The notes: generated by a model from the sequence alone, not told the origin. Positions 25,213 to 33,483 are shown, numbered from the stretch's first letter. The stretch is 64,000 bases of DNA from Sanyastnella coralliicola (GCF_030845195.1 NZ_CP132543.1:1815501-1879500); one strand, 5' to 3'. Numbers and translations: made by a program.

Positions 25213-26892
25213 CTACTTCCCTTTTTGCTTGGCCCAAGTATCTTTTAGTGTCACTGTTCGATTGAACACTGGCTTACCCTCTGTGCTATACTTTGAGTCT
25301 ACACAGAAGTATCCTAGACGTTGGAACTGGAATCGATCACCTGACTTAGCCTCCACAAGACTAGGTTCAACTTTCGCATTGGTAATGATTTCCAAAGAGT
25401 CTTCATTGACGAACTCCATGAAGTCACGGTCTTTGTGGGAATCTGGCGCTTCGTCTTTGAATAAGCGATCGTACAGTCGAACCTCAGCATCCTTGGCGTG
25501 CTCTGCACTTACCCAGTGGAGCGTACCTTTTGCTTTGATCCCGCTTGTGTCTTGACCACTGCGAGAGTCTTCGAAGTACTTCACATGAACTTCAGTGACG
25601 TTGCCGTCAGCATCTTTCTTGTGATCAACGTATTCAATGATGTAAGCTGACTTGAGTCGAACAACCTTTCCTGGTGCCAGACGGAAGAACTTCTTTGGAG
25701 CATCTTCCATAAAGTCTGCCTGTTCGATGAACAACTCACGGCCAAAAGGAAGCTCTCTTGTCCCCGCGCTTTCATCTTCAGGATTATTCTCTGTGGTGAG
25801 GAACTCTGTCTTGCCTTCAGGGTAGTTCGTCACTACCACTTTGAGTGGACGCAACACAGCCATGACGCGAGGAGCAATCTTGTTGAGGTGGTCACGAATA
25901 CTGAACTCCAACAAGCCAATGTCAATGATGTTGTTTCGCTTCGCCAAACCAACGCGCTCTGCAAAATCGCGAATTGACTCTGGCGTGTATCCTCTTCGGC
26001 GTAACGCCGAAATCGTTGGAAGACGTGGATCATCCCATCCATCAACCACACCATCTTCTACCAAACGCAGAAGCTTTCGTTTCGACATGACTGTATAGTT
26101 CAAGTTCAATCTGGCGAACTCGATCTGACGTGTTGGGAAAATTTCAAGTTTCTCGATGAACCAGTTGTACAGCGGACGGTGATTCTCGAACTCAAGACTG
26201 CATAACGAGTGTGTAATTTCCTCGATAGAGTCAGACTGCCCGTGAGCAAAGTCATACATCGGGTAAATACACCAATCATCTCCAGTACGGTGGTGCGTTA
26301 CCTTCTTGATTCGATACATGAGCGGATCACGCATGTGCATGTTGGAATGCGACATATCAATCTTAGCACGCAATACGCGAGCTCCTTCTTCAAAGTCGCC
26401 ATTACGCATGCCCTCGAATAATTCAAGGTTCTCTTCTACAGAACGATCGCGGTAGGGAGAATGAGATCCCGGTTCCGTTGGCGTTCCTTTCTGAGCGGCG
26501 ATCTCTTCTGGCGATTGATCGTCAACATAGGCATATCCCTTTTTGATGAGATCTACCGCAAAACCATACAACTGCTCGAAGTAGTCAGAGGTGTATAGTG
26601 GTTCACCAGTCCATTCAAAGCCCATCCACTCGATGTCACGCTTGATGGCGTCGACATACTTCGTGTCTTCTTTGACCGGATTGGTATCATCAAAACGCAA
26701 GTTGGTAACTCCACCGTACTTCTTAGCAAGGGTGAAGTTCACATAGATTGCCTTGGCATGACCAATGTGAAGGAATCCATTTGGTTCAGGCGGGAAACGC
26801 GTATGAATGCGTGCTCCGTGCTTACCATTTTTTACATCCTCCTCAATGATCTGCTCGATGAAATTGAGAGATTTCTCTGCCGTTTCGCTCAT
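25213..26892 (-). CDS. glnS: Glutamine--tRNA ligase GlnS
   Basis: 559 aa. Charges tRNA-Gln with glutamine. Class I signature FPPEPNGFLHIGHAKA (HIGH at 42-45), FDDTNP, and the KMSKS-type loop as VMSKRKLLRLV. The C-terminal anticodon-binding beta barrels run from about 340 (RPLKVVVTNYPEG) to the end. It is the usual GlnRS length. Presence of GlnRS means that this organism has at least a direct route to Gln-tRNA. A single gene, convergent with the SRPBCC gene (3-base gap). A tiny ACGATAA doublet lies at about 26915-26928 in its upstream region. Confidence 0.97.
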   Translation of the reverse strand: MSETAEKSLNFIEQIIEEDVKNGKHGARIHTRFPPEPNGFLHIGHAKAIYVNFTLAKKYGGVTNLRFDDTNPVKEDTKYVDAIKRDIEWMGFEWTGEPLYTSDYFEQLYGFAVDLIKKGYAYVDDQSPEEIAAQKGTPTEPGSHSPYRDRSVEENLELFEGMRNGDFEEGARVLRAKIDMSHSNMHMRDPLMYRIKKVTHHRTGDDWCIYPMYDFAHGQSDSIEEITHSLCSLEFENHRPLYNWFIEKLEIFPTRQIEFARLNLNYTVMSKRKLLRLVEDGVVDGWDDPRLPTISALRRRGYTPESIRDFAERVGLAKRNNIIDIGLLEFSIRDHLNKIAPRVMAVLRPLKVVVTNYPEGKTEFLTTENNPEDESAGTRELPFGRELFIEQADFMEDAPKKFFRLAPGKVVRLKSAYIIEYVDHKKDADGNVTEVHVKYFEDSRSGQDTSGIKAKGTLHWVSAEHAKDAEVRLYDRLFKDEAPDSHKDRDFMEFVNEDSLEIITNAKVEPSLVEAKSGDRFQFQRLGYFCVDSKYSTEGKPVFNRTVTLKDTWAKQKGK

Positions 26893-26977
26893 GAAGCAAA
26901 GTTACATATCATCGACGATAAACGATAAACCTTAATCTAGAATCTATAACTAACTTATTCCTTTTGAAAGCGAAACT

Positions 26978-27262
26978 TTAATCGCAGGTTTGACCGTATT
27001 TGGCTACGAATAGAAGAAGGTCAGAGGCGTCTACTTTACCGTCGCCGTCGATGTCTCCCGTGCATCAAGCGATACTATCGCAAGAGCCCGTCTCCGGATT
27101 CCAAACTCCTCCTACTCCGCAGATTTGATCTACAAACAAACAGGTACCTTTATCAAAGCTAGAAGATGGATAATAATTGAGTGTTGTTTTCACTTCATTC
27201 CCAGTGAGTACTTTCAAATGCAACGGTGATATCACTCGTGAAAGCTCATAAATGTATCCCAT
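26978..27262 (-). pseudogene. Broken exoprotein gene with a dockerin-like C-terminus
   Basis: On the minus strand a frame from about 27262 encodes YELSRVISPLHLKVLTG, LFVDQICGVGGVWNPETGSC and then hits TGA at 27065-27067. The same frame continues without other stops: CTGDIDGDGKVDASDLLLF and on to KYGQTCD with TAA at 26978. The tail is the same module as the C-terminus of the cupredoxin protein at 16213 (GDFNDDGLIGAGDLLGF ... FGQSC). There is no signal peptide; the frame stays open upstream into the neighbouring gene but without a plausible start. I read it as the 3' remnant of an exoprotein gene with a point nonsense mutation. A sequencing error at the TGA cannot be excluded. Confidence 0.65.
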
Positions 27263-27307
27263 TGATAAATGTGAACCTTTCGTTACATCCTTAGTCCCAA
27301 GTACGTC

Positions 27308-27315
27308 TATGTTTG
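27308..27315 (+). promoter_or_regulatory. Promoter -7 box of the cytochrome operon
   Basis: TATGTTTG matches TAnnTTTG and lies 16 bases before the ATG at 27332. Confidence 0.5.
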
Positions 27316-27331
27316 GTTCACACCTTTCGAT

Positions 27332-28027
27332 ATGAATAAATTCGTCACACTCTGTTTTGTGTTTTCACTCATGATTGCGTGTAAACATGAAATTCCAGAA
27401 CCATTATTGGTCATTGATCCTCCAACTGTATCTGAATTCCAATGCAGCGATGATTCAATTTATTTCAATGAACAAGTGCTCCCCATCTTCGCTTCAAGCT
27501 GCGCGGTCCCTGGCTGTCATGATCAATTGAATGCTCAAGAAGGTTTCGTTTTTGATTCTTATGAAAACATCATGGCCTCAGGTGAGATTACTCCTGGAGA
27601 TCTAGACGACGGGGATATTGTTGAAGTCATCAATGAAGATGATCCAGATAAAATTATGCCGCCGCCGCCAAATAACTCCCTATCTCAAGAACAAATCGAT
27701 ATCATAGAGGCATGGATTCTTCAAGGCGCAGTGAATAATAGTTGTCCTGATGCTTTCTGTGACACCCTAGATGTCAGTTACTCAACGCGAATTGAACCGC
27801 TAATCTTAAGCAATTGTTCCGGATGTCATGACAGTGTTGACCCTACAGCAGGCTTGTCACTTACCAGCTACGATCAGATTTCTGAAATTGCGTTGAGTGG
27901 ATCATTGCAAAGTTCCCTTTTAGGAATGAACGGATTCACCCTTATGCCATTTAATGGTAACGAACTTTCAGATTGTCAGATAAGAATGATAGAATTGTGG
28001 ATAGATAATGGAGCTCCTAATGATTAA
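27332..28027 (+). CDS. Cytochrome c-like lipoprotein with two haem motifs
   Basis: 231 aa. Lipoprotein signal peptide (MNKFVTLCFVFSLMIAC, lipid Cys 17). Two haem c-type motifs: CAVPGCH (C-x4-CH, unusual spacing) at about 55-61 and CSGCH (standard CxxCH) near 167-171. Between them is PDKIMPPPPNNSLSQEQIDIIEAWI, the Met-Pro-Pro and Trp-helix pattern of planctomycete-type cytochrome domains, repeated at the end as LMPFNGNELSDCQIRMIELWIDNGAPN. So two tandem cytochrome domains. Probably periplasmic, membrane-anchored, electron transfer. First gene of a tightly overlapping set of four. Confidence 0.85.
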   Translation: MNKFVTLCFVFSLMIACKHEIPEPLLVIDPPTVSEFQCSDDSIYFNEQVLPIFASSCAVPGCHDQLNAQEGFVFDSYENIMASGEITPGDLDDGDIVEVINEDDPDKIMPPPPNNSLSQEQIDIIEAWILQGAVNNSCPDAFCDTLDVSYSTRIEPLILSNCSGCHDSVDPTAGLSLTSYDQISEIALSGSLQSSLLGMNGFTLMPFNGNELSDCQIRMIELWIDNGAPND

Positions 28028-28376
28028 ACGTATTGGAATCCTCGGATTCGTCTTTTGCATTGTGGCCTCTTCCTGTTATTACGACGTAGAGTCTGAACTA
28101 TACCCTCAGCCCTGCGAAGTCAGAGAAAGTCCAACTTACAACGATCAAATTGCACCACTCATTGCACAAAACTGTGCCGTTCCTGGATGCCATTCGAGCA
28201 CTGATCAAGGCGCACCACGTGTCTTCGAAAGCTACGACGCTGTAGTGCAGGCCATTGATGATGGCATCTTTCAAATGCAAGTAATCACCAACAAAGAAAT
28301 GCCGCCTTCAGGGCCGCTACCACCTTGTGACATTCAACTACTAGAAGCATGGCTCGCAGAAGGAACACCGGAATAG
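28020..28376 (+). CDS. Small cytochrome c-like lipoprotein, one CAVPGCH motif
   Basis: 118 aa from ATG 28020, which overlaps the preceding stop by 8 bases; an earlier ATG at 28008 is less likely since the signal peptide starts MIKRIGILGFVFCIVASSC. After the lipid Cys come NDQIAPLIAQNCAVPGCHSST (same C-x4-CH motif as the preceding protein) and MPPSGPLPPCDIQLLEAWLAEG, the same Met-Pro-Pro/Trp-helix end. A single-domain relative of the upstream protein, probably a duplication product. Haem attachment at CX4CH needs proof. Confidence 0.8.
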   Translation: MIKRIGILGFVFCIVASSCYYDVESELYPQPCEVRESPTYNDQIAPLIAQNCAVPGCHSSTDQGAPRVFESYDAVVQAIDDGIFQMQVITNKEMPPSGPLPPCDIQLLEAWLAEGTPE

Positions 28377-29194
28377 TCACCCTTATTGCTATCCTCTTTT
28401 CGCTGTCTGCCAGCGCACAAATGGAGGACTGGGTGCAAACCTTTAAAGACACTCGTGTGATCAACGGACATTCTGTTGAGACCAACTTTAAAGGCGGCAT
28501 GAAATTCATCATTAGCCACCGCTTTGGTCCGCTGAATGGTGGTACATATGAACTCTTTGGTCTCGATCAATCAACGATTCGCATCGGACTAGACTACGGT
28601 ATCACTGATCGACTCACCATTGGTGCTGGTAGATCATCGCTCGGAAAACACTACGACGGTTTCGTGAAGTACCGCCTTCTGATTCAAAAGGAGAACGGCA
28701 CACCCGTTTCTGTGACTGCCTTAAGCAACATGGCCATCAACACCCTACGCTGGGAGAATCCAGATCGTGAGAACTTCACGACTTCGCGCTTCTTCTACAC
28801 GTGGCAATTGATGGTTGCGAAACGATTCAACGACGATTTTGCTCTGCAAATCATGCCGACCTTGGTACACCGAAACTTGGTTCCAAATAGAGATGTAGCA
28901 CATGACGTCTTCTCTATCGGAGCTTCCGCACGATACCAACTCACCAAGCACCTAGCTCTTCAGTTCGAAGGATATTTCATTCCAGAAGATCAACTAGCGC
29001 AAGAATTTGAGATGCCGCTTTCCATTGGTGTAGACATTGAAACGAAAGGCCATCAATTCCAGCTTAGCTTGAGTAATTCGATGGGAATGACAGAGAAGAT
29101 TTTCATTACCGAAACGAGGGGCTCATGGCTTGATGGCGGATTCGGAATTGGCTTCAATATCACTCGTGACTTCAGAATACGCGGACGCAAATGA
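28349..29194 (+). CDS. Outer-membrane beta-barrel protein (DUF5777-like)
   Basis: 281 aa. Signal peptide (MARRRNTGIVTLIAILFSLSASAQ), then alternating beta strands throughout: GGMKFIISHRFGPLN, STIRIGLDYGITDRLTIGAGR, KYRLLIQ, and a C-terminal GFGIGFNITRDFRIRGRK. HRFGPLNGGTYELFGLDQSTIRIGL-type text is typical of the DUF5777 family, which co-occurs with cytochromes and YceI proteins. It overlaps the upstream lipoprotein gene by 28 bases and the downstream cytochrome by 4. Perhaps a partner that holds the cytochromes at the outer membrane; that is inference. Confidence 0.8.
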   Translation: MARRRNTGIVTLIAILFSLSASAQMEDWVQTFKDTRVINGHSVETNFKGGMKFIISHRFGPLNGGTYELFGLDQSTIRIGLDYGITDRLTIGAGRSSLGKHYDGFVKYRLLIQKENGTPVSVTALSNMAINTLRWENPDRENFTTSRFFYTWQLMVAKRFNDDFALQIMPTLVHRNLVPNRDVAHDVFSIGASARYQLTKHLALQFEGYFIPEDQLAQEFEMPLSIGVDIETKGHQFQLSLSNSMGMTEKIFITETRGSWLDGGFGIGFNITRDFRIRGRK

Positions 29195-30231
29195 AATACT
29201 TGATCACCCTTTCCTTTGTGGCTCTCACGCTCTTCGCCTTCCGTACCCCTACTTCTGAGGAAGCCGTTGATCGTGTCATTTCTCCTGAGACTCCACTACA
29301 GGAGGTGCTGCTCATGTTAGGCGAATCAGCTCCGAAGCACTACATCAAGGAGATTGATCCGGAGAAAGCACGCATGGGGAAAGAGATGGTATTCGAAGGA
29401 AGAGCTCAAACCTCAAAACTGGGATACTCCAATTACATCTCAAACATCTTCGTTTGTACTGACTGCCACAACCAGGTACAAGAAGATCCTGATCCAGCAA
29501 ACCCAGATGTCGACGCGCGTTTGAAATACGCAGTAGAGAAGGATCTCCCCTATCTACAAGCCACTACCTTCTGGGGAATGGTGAATAGAAAAACCTGGTA
29601 CAATGAAGACTATGTCCAGAAATATGGCGACCTCGTGGCACCAGCAAAGAACTCTTTGTATGAGTCTACTCAGCTCTGTGCACAAGAGTGTTCAAGTGGA
29701 CGTGAACTCGAAGAATGGGAAGCTGAAGCGATCAATCATTATTATTGGACTCTTCAGCTACGTTTAAAAGATCTGAACCTGAGTATTGAAGAGATGATGG
29801 TGATTGATGAGGCTGTCAACACAAATAATGCAGATCAACATAAAGAAGCCATTGAGCTTTTGGAAGGTCATTACATGACAGCTTCCCCAGCTGATTTTGT
29901 GGAAGTCCCTACTGATCGAAAAGCGGGATATCCCAACACGCAGAAAGGTGACCCTGAAGTAGGACGTATCATTTACGATCGTAGTTGTAAGACCTGTCAC
30001 CGTTATGGTGGGCCTTCTTTGTTCACGCTCGACGAGTCGAAGAAGACCTTCCGAATGATGAAGCGCAACATTGACAAAGATACGCCTTTCGCTTTGTATG
30101 ACATTGTTCGTCATGGAACTTACGCAGAGCCCGGTCACCGCCAGTACATGCCACTCTACACAGCCGATCGAATGAGTGACCAGCAATTGGAAGACCTTCG
30201 CGCTTACATCGAATTCCGCGCAGCGAATTAA
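29191..30231 (+). CDS. Secreted di-haem cytochrome c
   Basis: 346 aa. Signal peptide (MKYLITLSFVALTLFAF). Two CxxCH motifs: CTDCH at about 91-95 in FVCTDCHNQ, and CKTCH at about 267-271 in SCKTCHRYGG. The C-terminal domain has a likely axial Met in RQYMPLYTADRMSD. Between the domains lies CAQECSSGRELEEWE, a Cys pair that may form a disulfide. It starts by ATGA overlap with the beta-barrel gene, the last of the four-gene electron-transfer set. The redox partner is not visible here. Confidence 0.88.
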   Translation: MKYLITLSFVALTLFAFRTPTSEEAVDRVISPETPLQEVLLMLGESAPKHYIKEIDPEKARMGKEMVFEGRAQTSKLGYSNYISNIFVCTDCHNQVQEDPDPANPDVDARLKYAVEKDLPYLQATTFWGMVNRKTWYNEDYVQKYGDLVAPAKNSLYESTQLCAQECSSGRELEEWEAEAINHYYWTLQLRLKDLNLSIEEMMVIDEAVNTNNADQHKEAIELLEGHYMTASPADFVEVPTDRKAGYPNTQKGDPEVGRIIYDRSCKTCHRYGGPSLFTLDESKKTFRMMKRNIDKDTPFALYDIVRHGTYAEPGHRQYMPLYTADRMSDQQLEDLRAYIEFRAAN

Positions 30232-31248
30232 ATGGACACCACTCCCCTGCAGGTCTCGATTATCATGGCAATTAAGGATACTGCTCCTTACCTGCCTGAA
30301 TGCCTTGATTCCATCATTGCACAAACCTATCCACATTGGGAGCTGATCGCCATCAATGACCATTCGACGGATGAAACGCCTGAAATTCTAGCAGAGTACG
30401 CGAAGAAAGATGCACGGATTCGCGTGTTCCATTCTGATCGACCGAAGCTCATCCCGACATTGAAATATGGGTACCCTCATTGCCAAGGTCCACTGATGAA
30501 CCGGATGGATAGTGACGACCACATGCCGGCAGATAAGCTGGAGACCATGGTCAACGAATGGCACAAGTATGGCAAGGGACATGTAATCGTTGGCGGTACA
30601 GAGCATTTCAGAGACGACGGCGAAGTCGGTGATGGATTTAAGCGTTATGATGCTTGGCTAAATCACGTGGCCAAAAACTCACTTCATCTTGAGGAACTCT
30701 ACAAAGAGTGTGTAATTCCTTCCCATTGTTGGCTCATGCACAAAGAAGATCTTGACGCCATTGGTGCCTTTGAACCTGAGATTTACCCTGAAGATTACGA
30801 CCTCACTTTCCGTATCGTTGAAGCCAATCTGAAGATCATCGGTATCGACAAGATTCTTCACCATTGGCGTGATCGAAGCAACCGTATTTCGCGCACTTGG
30901 GAGGAGTACAAAGACAACCGCTACTTCGATTTGAAGGTCACCAACTTCTTAAAGCTACACCACAACCCAGATCGTCCACTAGTCTTATGGGGCGCCGGAA
31001 GAAACGGCAAAGACATGGCCAAACTTCTCCAAGCTCGCGAAGTAGATTTTCATTGGGTTTGCGACAATGAAAATAAGATTGGCCACAATGTTTACGGTGT
31101 GATTATGCAATCAACCAACGCTATCGCGGAATTGGACAATCCACAAGTGATGATCGTCGTTGCAGCTCCAGACGCGAAGGCAGGAATTGAATCAATGCTT
31201 GTTGAGTTAGGGTTGAAGCGAGGTGTTGATTGGTGGTTTTTTGGCTAA
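30232..31248 (+). CDS. GT2 family glycosyltransferase with Rossmann-like C-terminus
   Basis: 338 aa. GT-A fold: VSIIMAIKDTAPYLPECLDSI, INDHSTDETPEI and the metal-binding acidic cluster RMDSDDHM at 91-98 (DXD-like), then the acceptor part. The last 90 residues begin LVLWGAGRNGKDMAKLL, a nucleotide-binding beta-alpha-beta of the type seen C-terminal to some GT2s. Its ATG follows the cytochrome stop directly with no gap, so it is in the operon, although functional linkage is not obvious. Cell-envelope glycan assembly is likely. Confidence 0.85.
   Translation: MDTTPLQVSIIMAIKDTAPYLPECLDSIIAQTYPHWELIAINDHSTDETPEILAEYAKKDARIRVFHSDRPKLIPTLKYGYPHCQGPLMNRMDSDDHMPADKLETMVNEWHKYGKGHVIVGGTEHFRDDGEVGDGFKRYDAWLNHVAKNSLHLEELYKECVIPSHCWLMHKEDLDAIGAFEPEIYPEDYDLTFRIVEANLKIIGIDKILHHWRDRSNRISRTWEEYKDNRYFDLKVTNFLKLHHNPDRPLVLWGAGRNGKDMAKLLQAREVDFHWVCDNENKIGHNVYGVIMQSTNAIAELDNPQVMIVVAAPDAKAGIESMLVELGLKRGVDWWFFG
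31119..31131 (+). repeat. Near match to the dispersed motif core
   Basis: CGCTATCGCGGAA, one substitution from the 13-base core CGCTAGCGCGGAA; the same variant also occurs at 14057-14069 in msrA. Confidence 0.35.
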
Positions 31249-31254
31249 GAGTTC

Positions 31255-31378
31255 TTGGTCTTAAGTTTTTGGTTGTTAGTTTTTGGTTGTTAGTTATTGG
31301 TTTCGGATTTGAAGAAGCTCTAAAGACCAATAACCAATGACTAAAGACCAAAGACCAATGACCAAAGACCAATAACTA
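31255..31378. repeat. Inverted pair of heptamer arrays (TTGGTTG / AAGACCA types)
   Basis: 31255-31303 is seven 7-bp units (TTGGTCT, TAAGTTT, TTGGTTG, TTAGTTT, TTGGTTG, TTAGTTA, TTGGTTT). 31323-31378 is eight units (AAGACCA four times, ATAACCA, ATGACTA, ATGACCA, ATAACTA). The second array is the inverse theme of the first, so the transcript could fold back. The last unit contains the stop codon of the AlbA_2 gene (31376-31378). Confidence 0.9.
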
Positions 31379-32332
31379 AGCAAAATCCGTTTCGCGTAGT
31401 TGCCTTCCTTGCAACTTCAACTTCGTATCCAAGTAATACTCCAGCTCATAGATCCCGTTGCTGTAGTAGAAACGAATCTTCAGCGGGTTTTTGGCGAGTC
31501 CTTCCAGGTGTTCTTTGCGGATGTCTAAGTAGAAGTTCATGAGGGTGTTGACCTCTAACGGAAACAATGGCGTGCTTGCGGGGATGTTGAGCAAGGCTAC
31601 GTCTTTCTGGTATTTGCGGAAAAAACGTTCGAGATCCTGTTTCTTCTTCGAGTTGTCGTAGACATTGGCTGGAAGCTTCAGAATGGTCTTGTAGACGGTT
31701 TCGATTTGACGCGACACGTTGTGCACGTCTAAGACTAAGTGAAGTCGGAACGTGCCAATTCCATCAGGTCCGTTTTCTATGACTTCGCCTTTGAATTCAA
31801 CTGGACGAAGTTTCAAATGTGTTTCTGCAGATCTGCTGAACAAGTCACGCACTTCGTACTCTTCCATTTGCACAGATTCAAAGTTGAAGCGTTTATAGTA
31901 ACGTCCGTCACTGGCCATGTGTGGCGCTTCGTTACTGCGTGGGATCTTCACCACGTATACACTCTGCGAGATCTTGTTCTGCACGCGAATGACATCAATT
32001 TGAAGGTCAGGAATACGACGTTTGATCTTGGAATTGATGACTTGCTCGAGCCATTCTTTAGGGTATCTGTTACCATCAACGAAGGCATAGCCAGCAGCTT
32101 TGTGGTGGCGTTCTGCAAGGCCATAGATGATGATTCCACCATCCGAGTTGGCCATGGATGAGACGTCTTTGCCTATCTCTTTTTTCTTGTTGTCTGTTGA
32201 CGCTAGCGCGGAACCGGCTTTGAATTCAATGTGAACGGATTCTTCTGCTTGGGAACGAATGAGGTAATCGAGGTGAGCCTTGGTGTACTTACGTACTTTC
32301 AGCGGATACTCGATTCTAATTTCCTCTTTCAT
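31376..32332 (-). CDS. AlbA_2 (Schlafen AAA_4-type) domain protein
   Basis: 318 aa. The AlbA_2 domain (PF04326 type, about 20-165) shows ESVHIEFKAG, DVSSMANSDGGIIIYGLAE and HMASDGRYYKRFNFES, the standard three blocks. The C-terminal half has beta strands and no known domain. AlbA_2 proteins are putative nucleic-acid-binding or ATP-binding regulators and related to Schlafen nucleases, also found in defence systems. Translation starts one base after the stop of a Crp/Fnr regulator, so it is an operon. Its codons at 32201-32213 carry a 13-base copy of the motif core (read Ser-Ala-Leu-Ala). Confidence 0.85.
   Translation of the reverse strand: MKEEIRIEYPLKVRKYTKAHLDYLIRSQAEESVHIEFKAGSALASTDNKKKEIGKDVSSMANSDGGIIIYGLAERHHKAAGYAFVDGNRYPKEWLEQVINSKIKRRIPDLQIDVIRVQNKISQSVYVVKIPRSNEAPHMASDGRYYKRFNFESVQMEEYEVRDLFSRSAETHLKLRPVEFKGEVIENGPDGIGTFRLHLVLDVHNVSRQIETVYKTILKLPANVYDNSKKKQDLERFFRKYQKDVALLNIPASTPLFPLEVNTLMNFYLDIRKEHLEGLAKNPLKIRFYYSNGIYELEYYLDTKLKLQGRQLRETDFA
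32201..32213 (+). repeat. Dispersed motif, 13-base core
   Basis: CGCTAGCGCGGAA exact; the two or three bases before it differ from the full 16-mer (14 of 16 match). Lies in the AlbA_2 gene. Confidence 0.75.
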
Positions 32333-32333
32333 C

Positions 32334-32921
32334 TTATCGAAGCTTTTCCCAGCGTTTTCTTTTCAATTTACTGAGGAATTCGGGAGTCATCCCCAGATAG
32401 GAAGCAATATATTTCTGCGGAACCTTTAACTCAAGGTTTGGGTAATTCTTAATGAAACGTTCATAGCGATCTTCAGCTGTCAGCGAGATGCGATGAATGA
32501 TTCGACGTTGGTGCGTAATCAGCGCATTCTGGAAAATGATCCGGTAATACTTCTCAAACTTCGGGTGTTCTCGTAGCAACTCCTCCATCTTCCATTTCCT
32601 CAACGCTAACAAGGTAGCGTCTTCCATACAACGGATGTGATAGGTAGATGTATTGCCTTTGATGAATGCTTCAAGCTCAGCTGTCCACCACCACTCTTGT
32701 GCAAACTGCATGACATGATCGTCGCCGTTCTCATCAACCACATAGGCCATCGTGCAGCCCTCCATCACCCAATAAAACGTATCAGAAAGTTGTCCCGGCT
32801 GTACAATGAAATCGCGCTTAGAAACTTTAATTTCTTCCATTTGCCCGAGCATGATCTCTACCTCTTCAACGGAGAGATCAACATAACGAGAAAGGTTAGC
32901 GTGGATCGCTTGGATGTCCAT
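32334..32921 (-). CDS. Crp/Fnr family transcription regulator
   Basis: 195 aa. Cyclic-nucleotide-binding-like beta roll (about 25-115: KRDFIVQPGQLSDTFYWVMEGCTMAYVVDENGDDHVMQF), a dimerisation helix, and a C-terminal winged HTH (VPQKYIASYLGMTPEFLSKLKRKR). The beta roll lacks a clear RxS cAMP signature, so the ligand is unknown. Its stop is one base from the start of the AlbA_2 gene, which it probably co-transcribes and may control. No obvious Crp-type site was found upstream among the heptamers. Confidence 0.88.
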   Translation of the reverse strand: MDIQAIHANLSRYVDLSVEEVEIMLGQMEEIKVSKRDFIVQPGQLSDTFYWVMEGCTMAYVVDENGDDHVMQFAQEWWWTAELEAFIKGNTSTYHIRCMEDATLLALRKWKMEELLREHPKFEKYYRIIFQNALITHQRRIIHRISLTAEDRYERFIKNYPNLELKVPQKYIASYLGMTPEFLSKLKRKRWEKLR

Positions 32922-32943
32922 GGGTCTAAGATAACACAGTTTT

Positions 32944-33122
32944 ATGGTTGACGGTAGACAGTGGACGGTGGACGGAAGGCTTTAGGCTTTAGGCAATGCG
33001 TTGCTTACTGCGTACGGCCTACTGCCTACAGCAAACATTTTTCACTAAATTCAAACCACGAACTACAAACCACGAACTACAAACCACGAACTACGAACTA
33101 CCCACTACGCACTACGCACTTC
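32944..33122. repeat. Several heptamer arrays (ACGGTGG, AGGCTTT, TACTGCC, AAACCAC/GAACTAC types)
   Basis: 32944-32975: four to five units of ACGGTGG/ATGGTTG type. 32977-32993: AGGCTTT twice plus a partial. 33006-33032: TACTGCG, TACGGCC, TACTGCC, TACAGCA. 33053-33122: ten units, alternating AAACCAC with GAACTAC and then CCACTAC and GCACTAC. All keep a 7-bp period. They fill the gap between the divergent Crp/Fnr gene and the small gene at 33146. Confidence 0.88.
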
Positions 33123-33145
33123 GAACCCGTTGAAACCCTTCTTCA

Positions 33146-33421
33146 TTGAAATTCAAAGATTCCCCTACCAAACACGTTTTTACTTGTAAGCATGTTGTTC
33201 ACGGTGGTGAACAGATTCGTTATGTGGCGCATGACCATGATGGCGATTGGCAATTTATGTGTGGCGCGAATAGCCACTCACCGAGCGAGTCTATGCTGAT
33301 TTCGCTGGAACAAGCGATTGAACTGGATGCTTCCTTGAATGATCTTTACGAGATGCCTCTTGGTGTGGGTGCGTGGAGAGAGGCCAAGGGTGAGCCTTGG
33401 AAGGTGTTTAGGGTGGAATGA
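33146..33421 (+). CDS. Small protein of unknown function
   Basis: 91 aa with a TTG start; the next Met is at about residue 38, within the conserved-looking part. VFTCKHVVHGGEQIRYVAHDHDGDWQF and SLEQAIELDASLNDLYEMPLGVGAWRE suggest a compact alpha/beta domain with a mild similarity in pattern to DUF2185/Imm33-type immunity proteins (a GW-F-G stretch), but this is weak. No signal. Located between two heptamer arrays and upstream of the helicase. Confidence 0.65.
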   Translation: MKFKDSPTKHVFTCKHVVHGGEQIRYVAHDHDGDWQFMCGANSHSPSESMLISLEQAIELDASLNDLYEMPLGVGAWREAKGEPWKVFRVE

Positions 33422-33425
33422 ATTC

Positions 33426-33453
33426 AGGCTTTAGGCCTTAGGCTATAGGCGTT
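33426..33453. repeat. Heptamer array AGGCNTT, four units
   Basis: AGGCTTT, AGGCCTT, AGGCTAT, AGGCGTT then AG. Same unit order as at 23957-23984, with one base changed. It lies 30 bases before the helicase ATG. Confidence 0.85.
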
Positions 33454-33483
33454 AGTTATACTTGCGAAAGACTTTGATTGGAC

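Noticed and set aside
29764-30363. 199-codon minus-strand frame across the cytochrome/GT2 junction
   Set aside because: Antisense to two well-supported genes.
33426-33453. TTAGGC-like words as telomere-type sequence
   Set aside because: The units are short internal arrays with a 7-bp period at many sites; telomere repeats would be terminal and of constant sequence.
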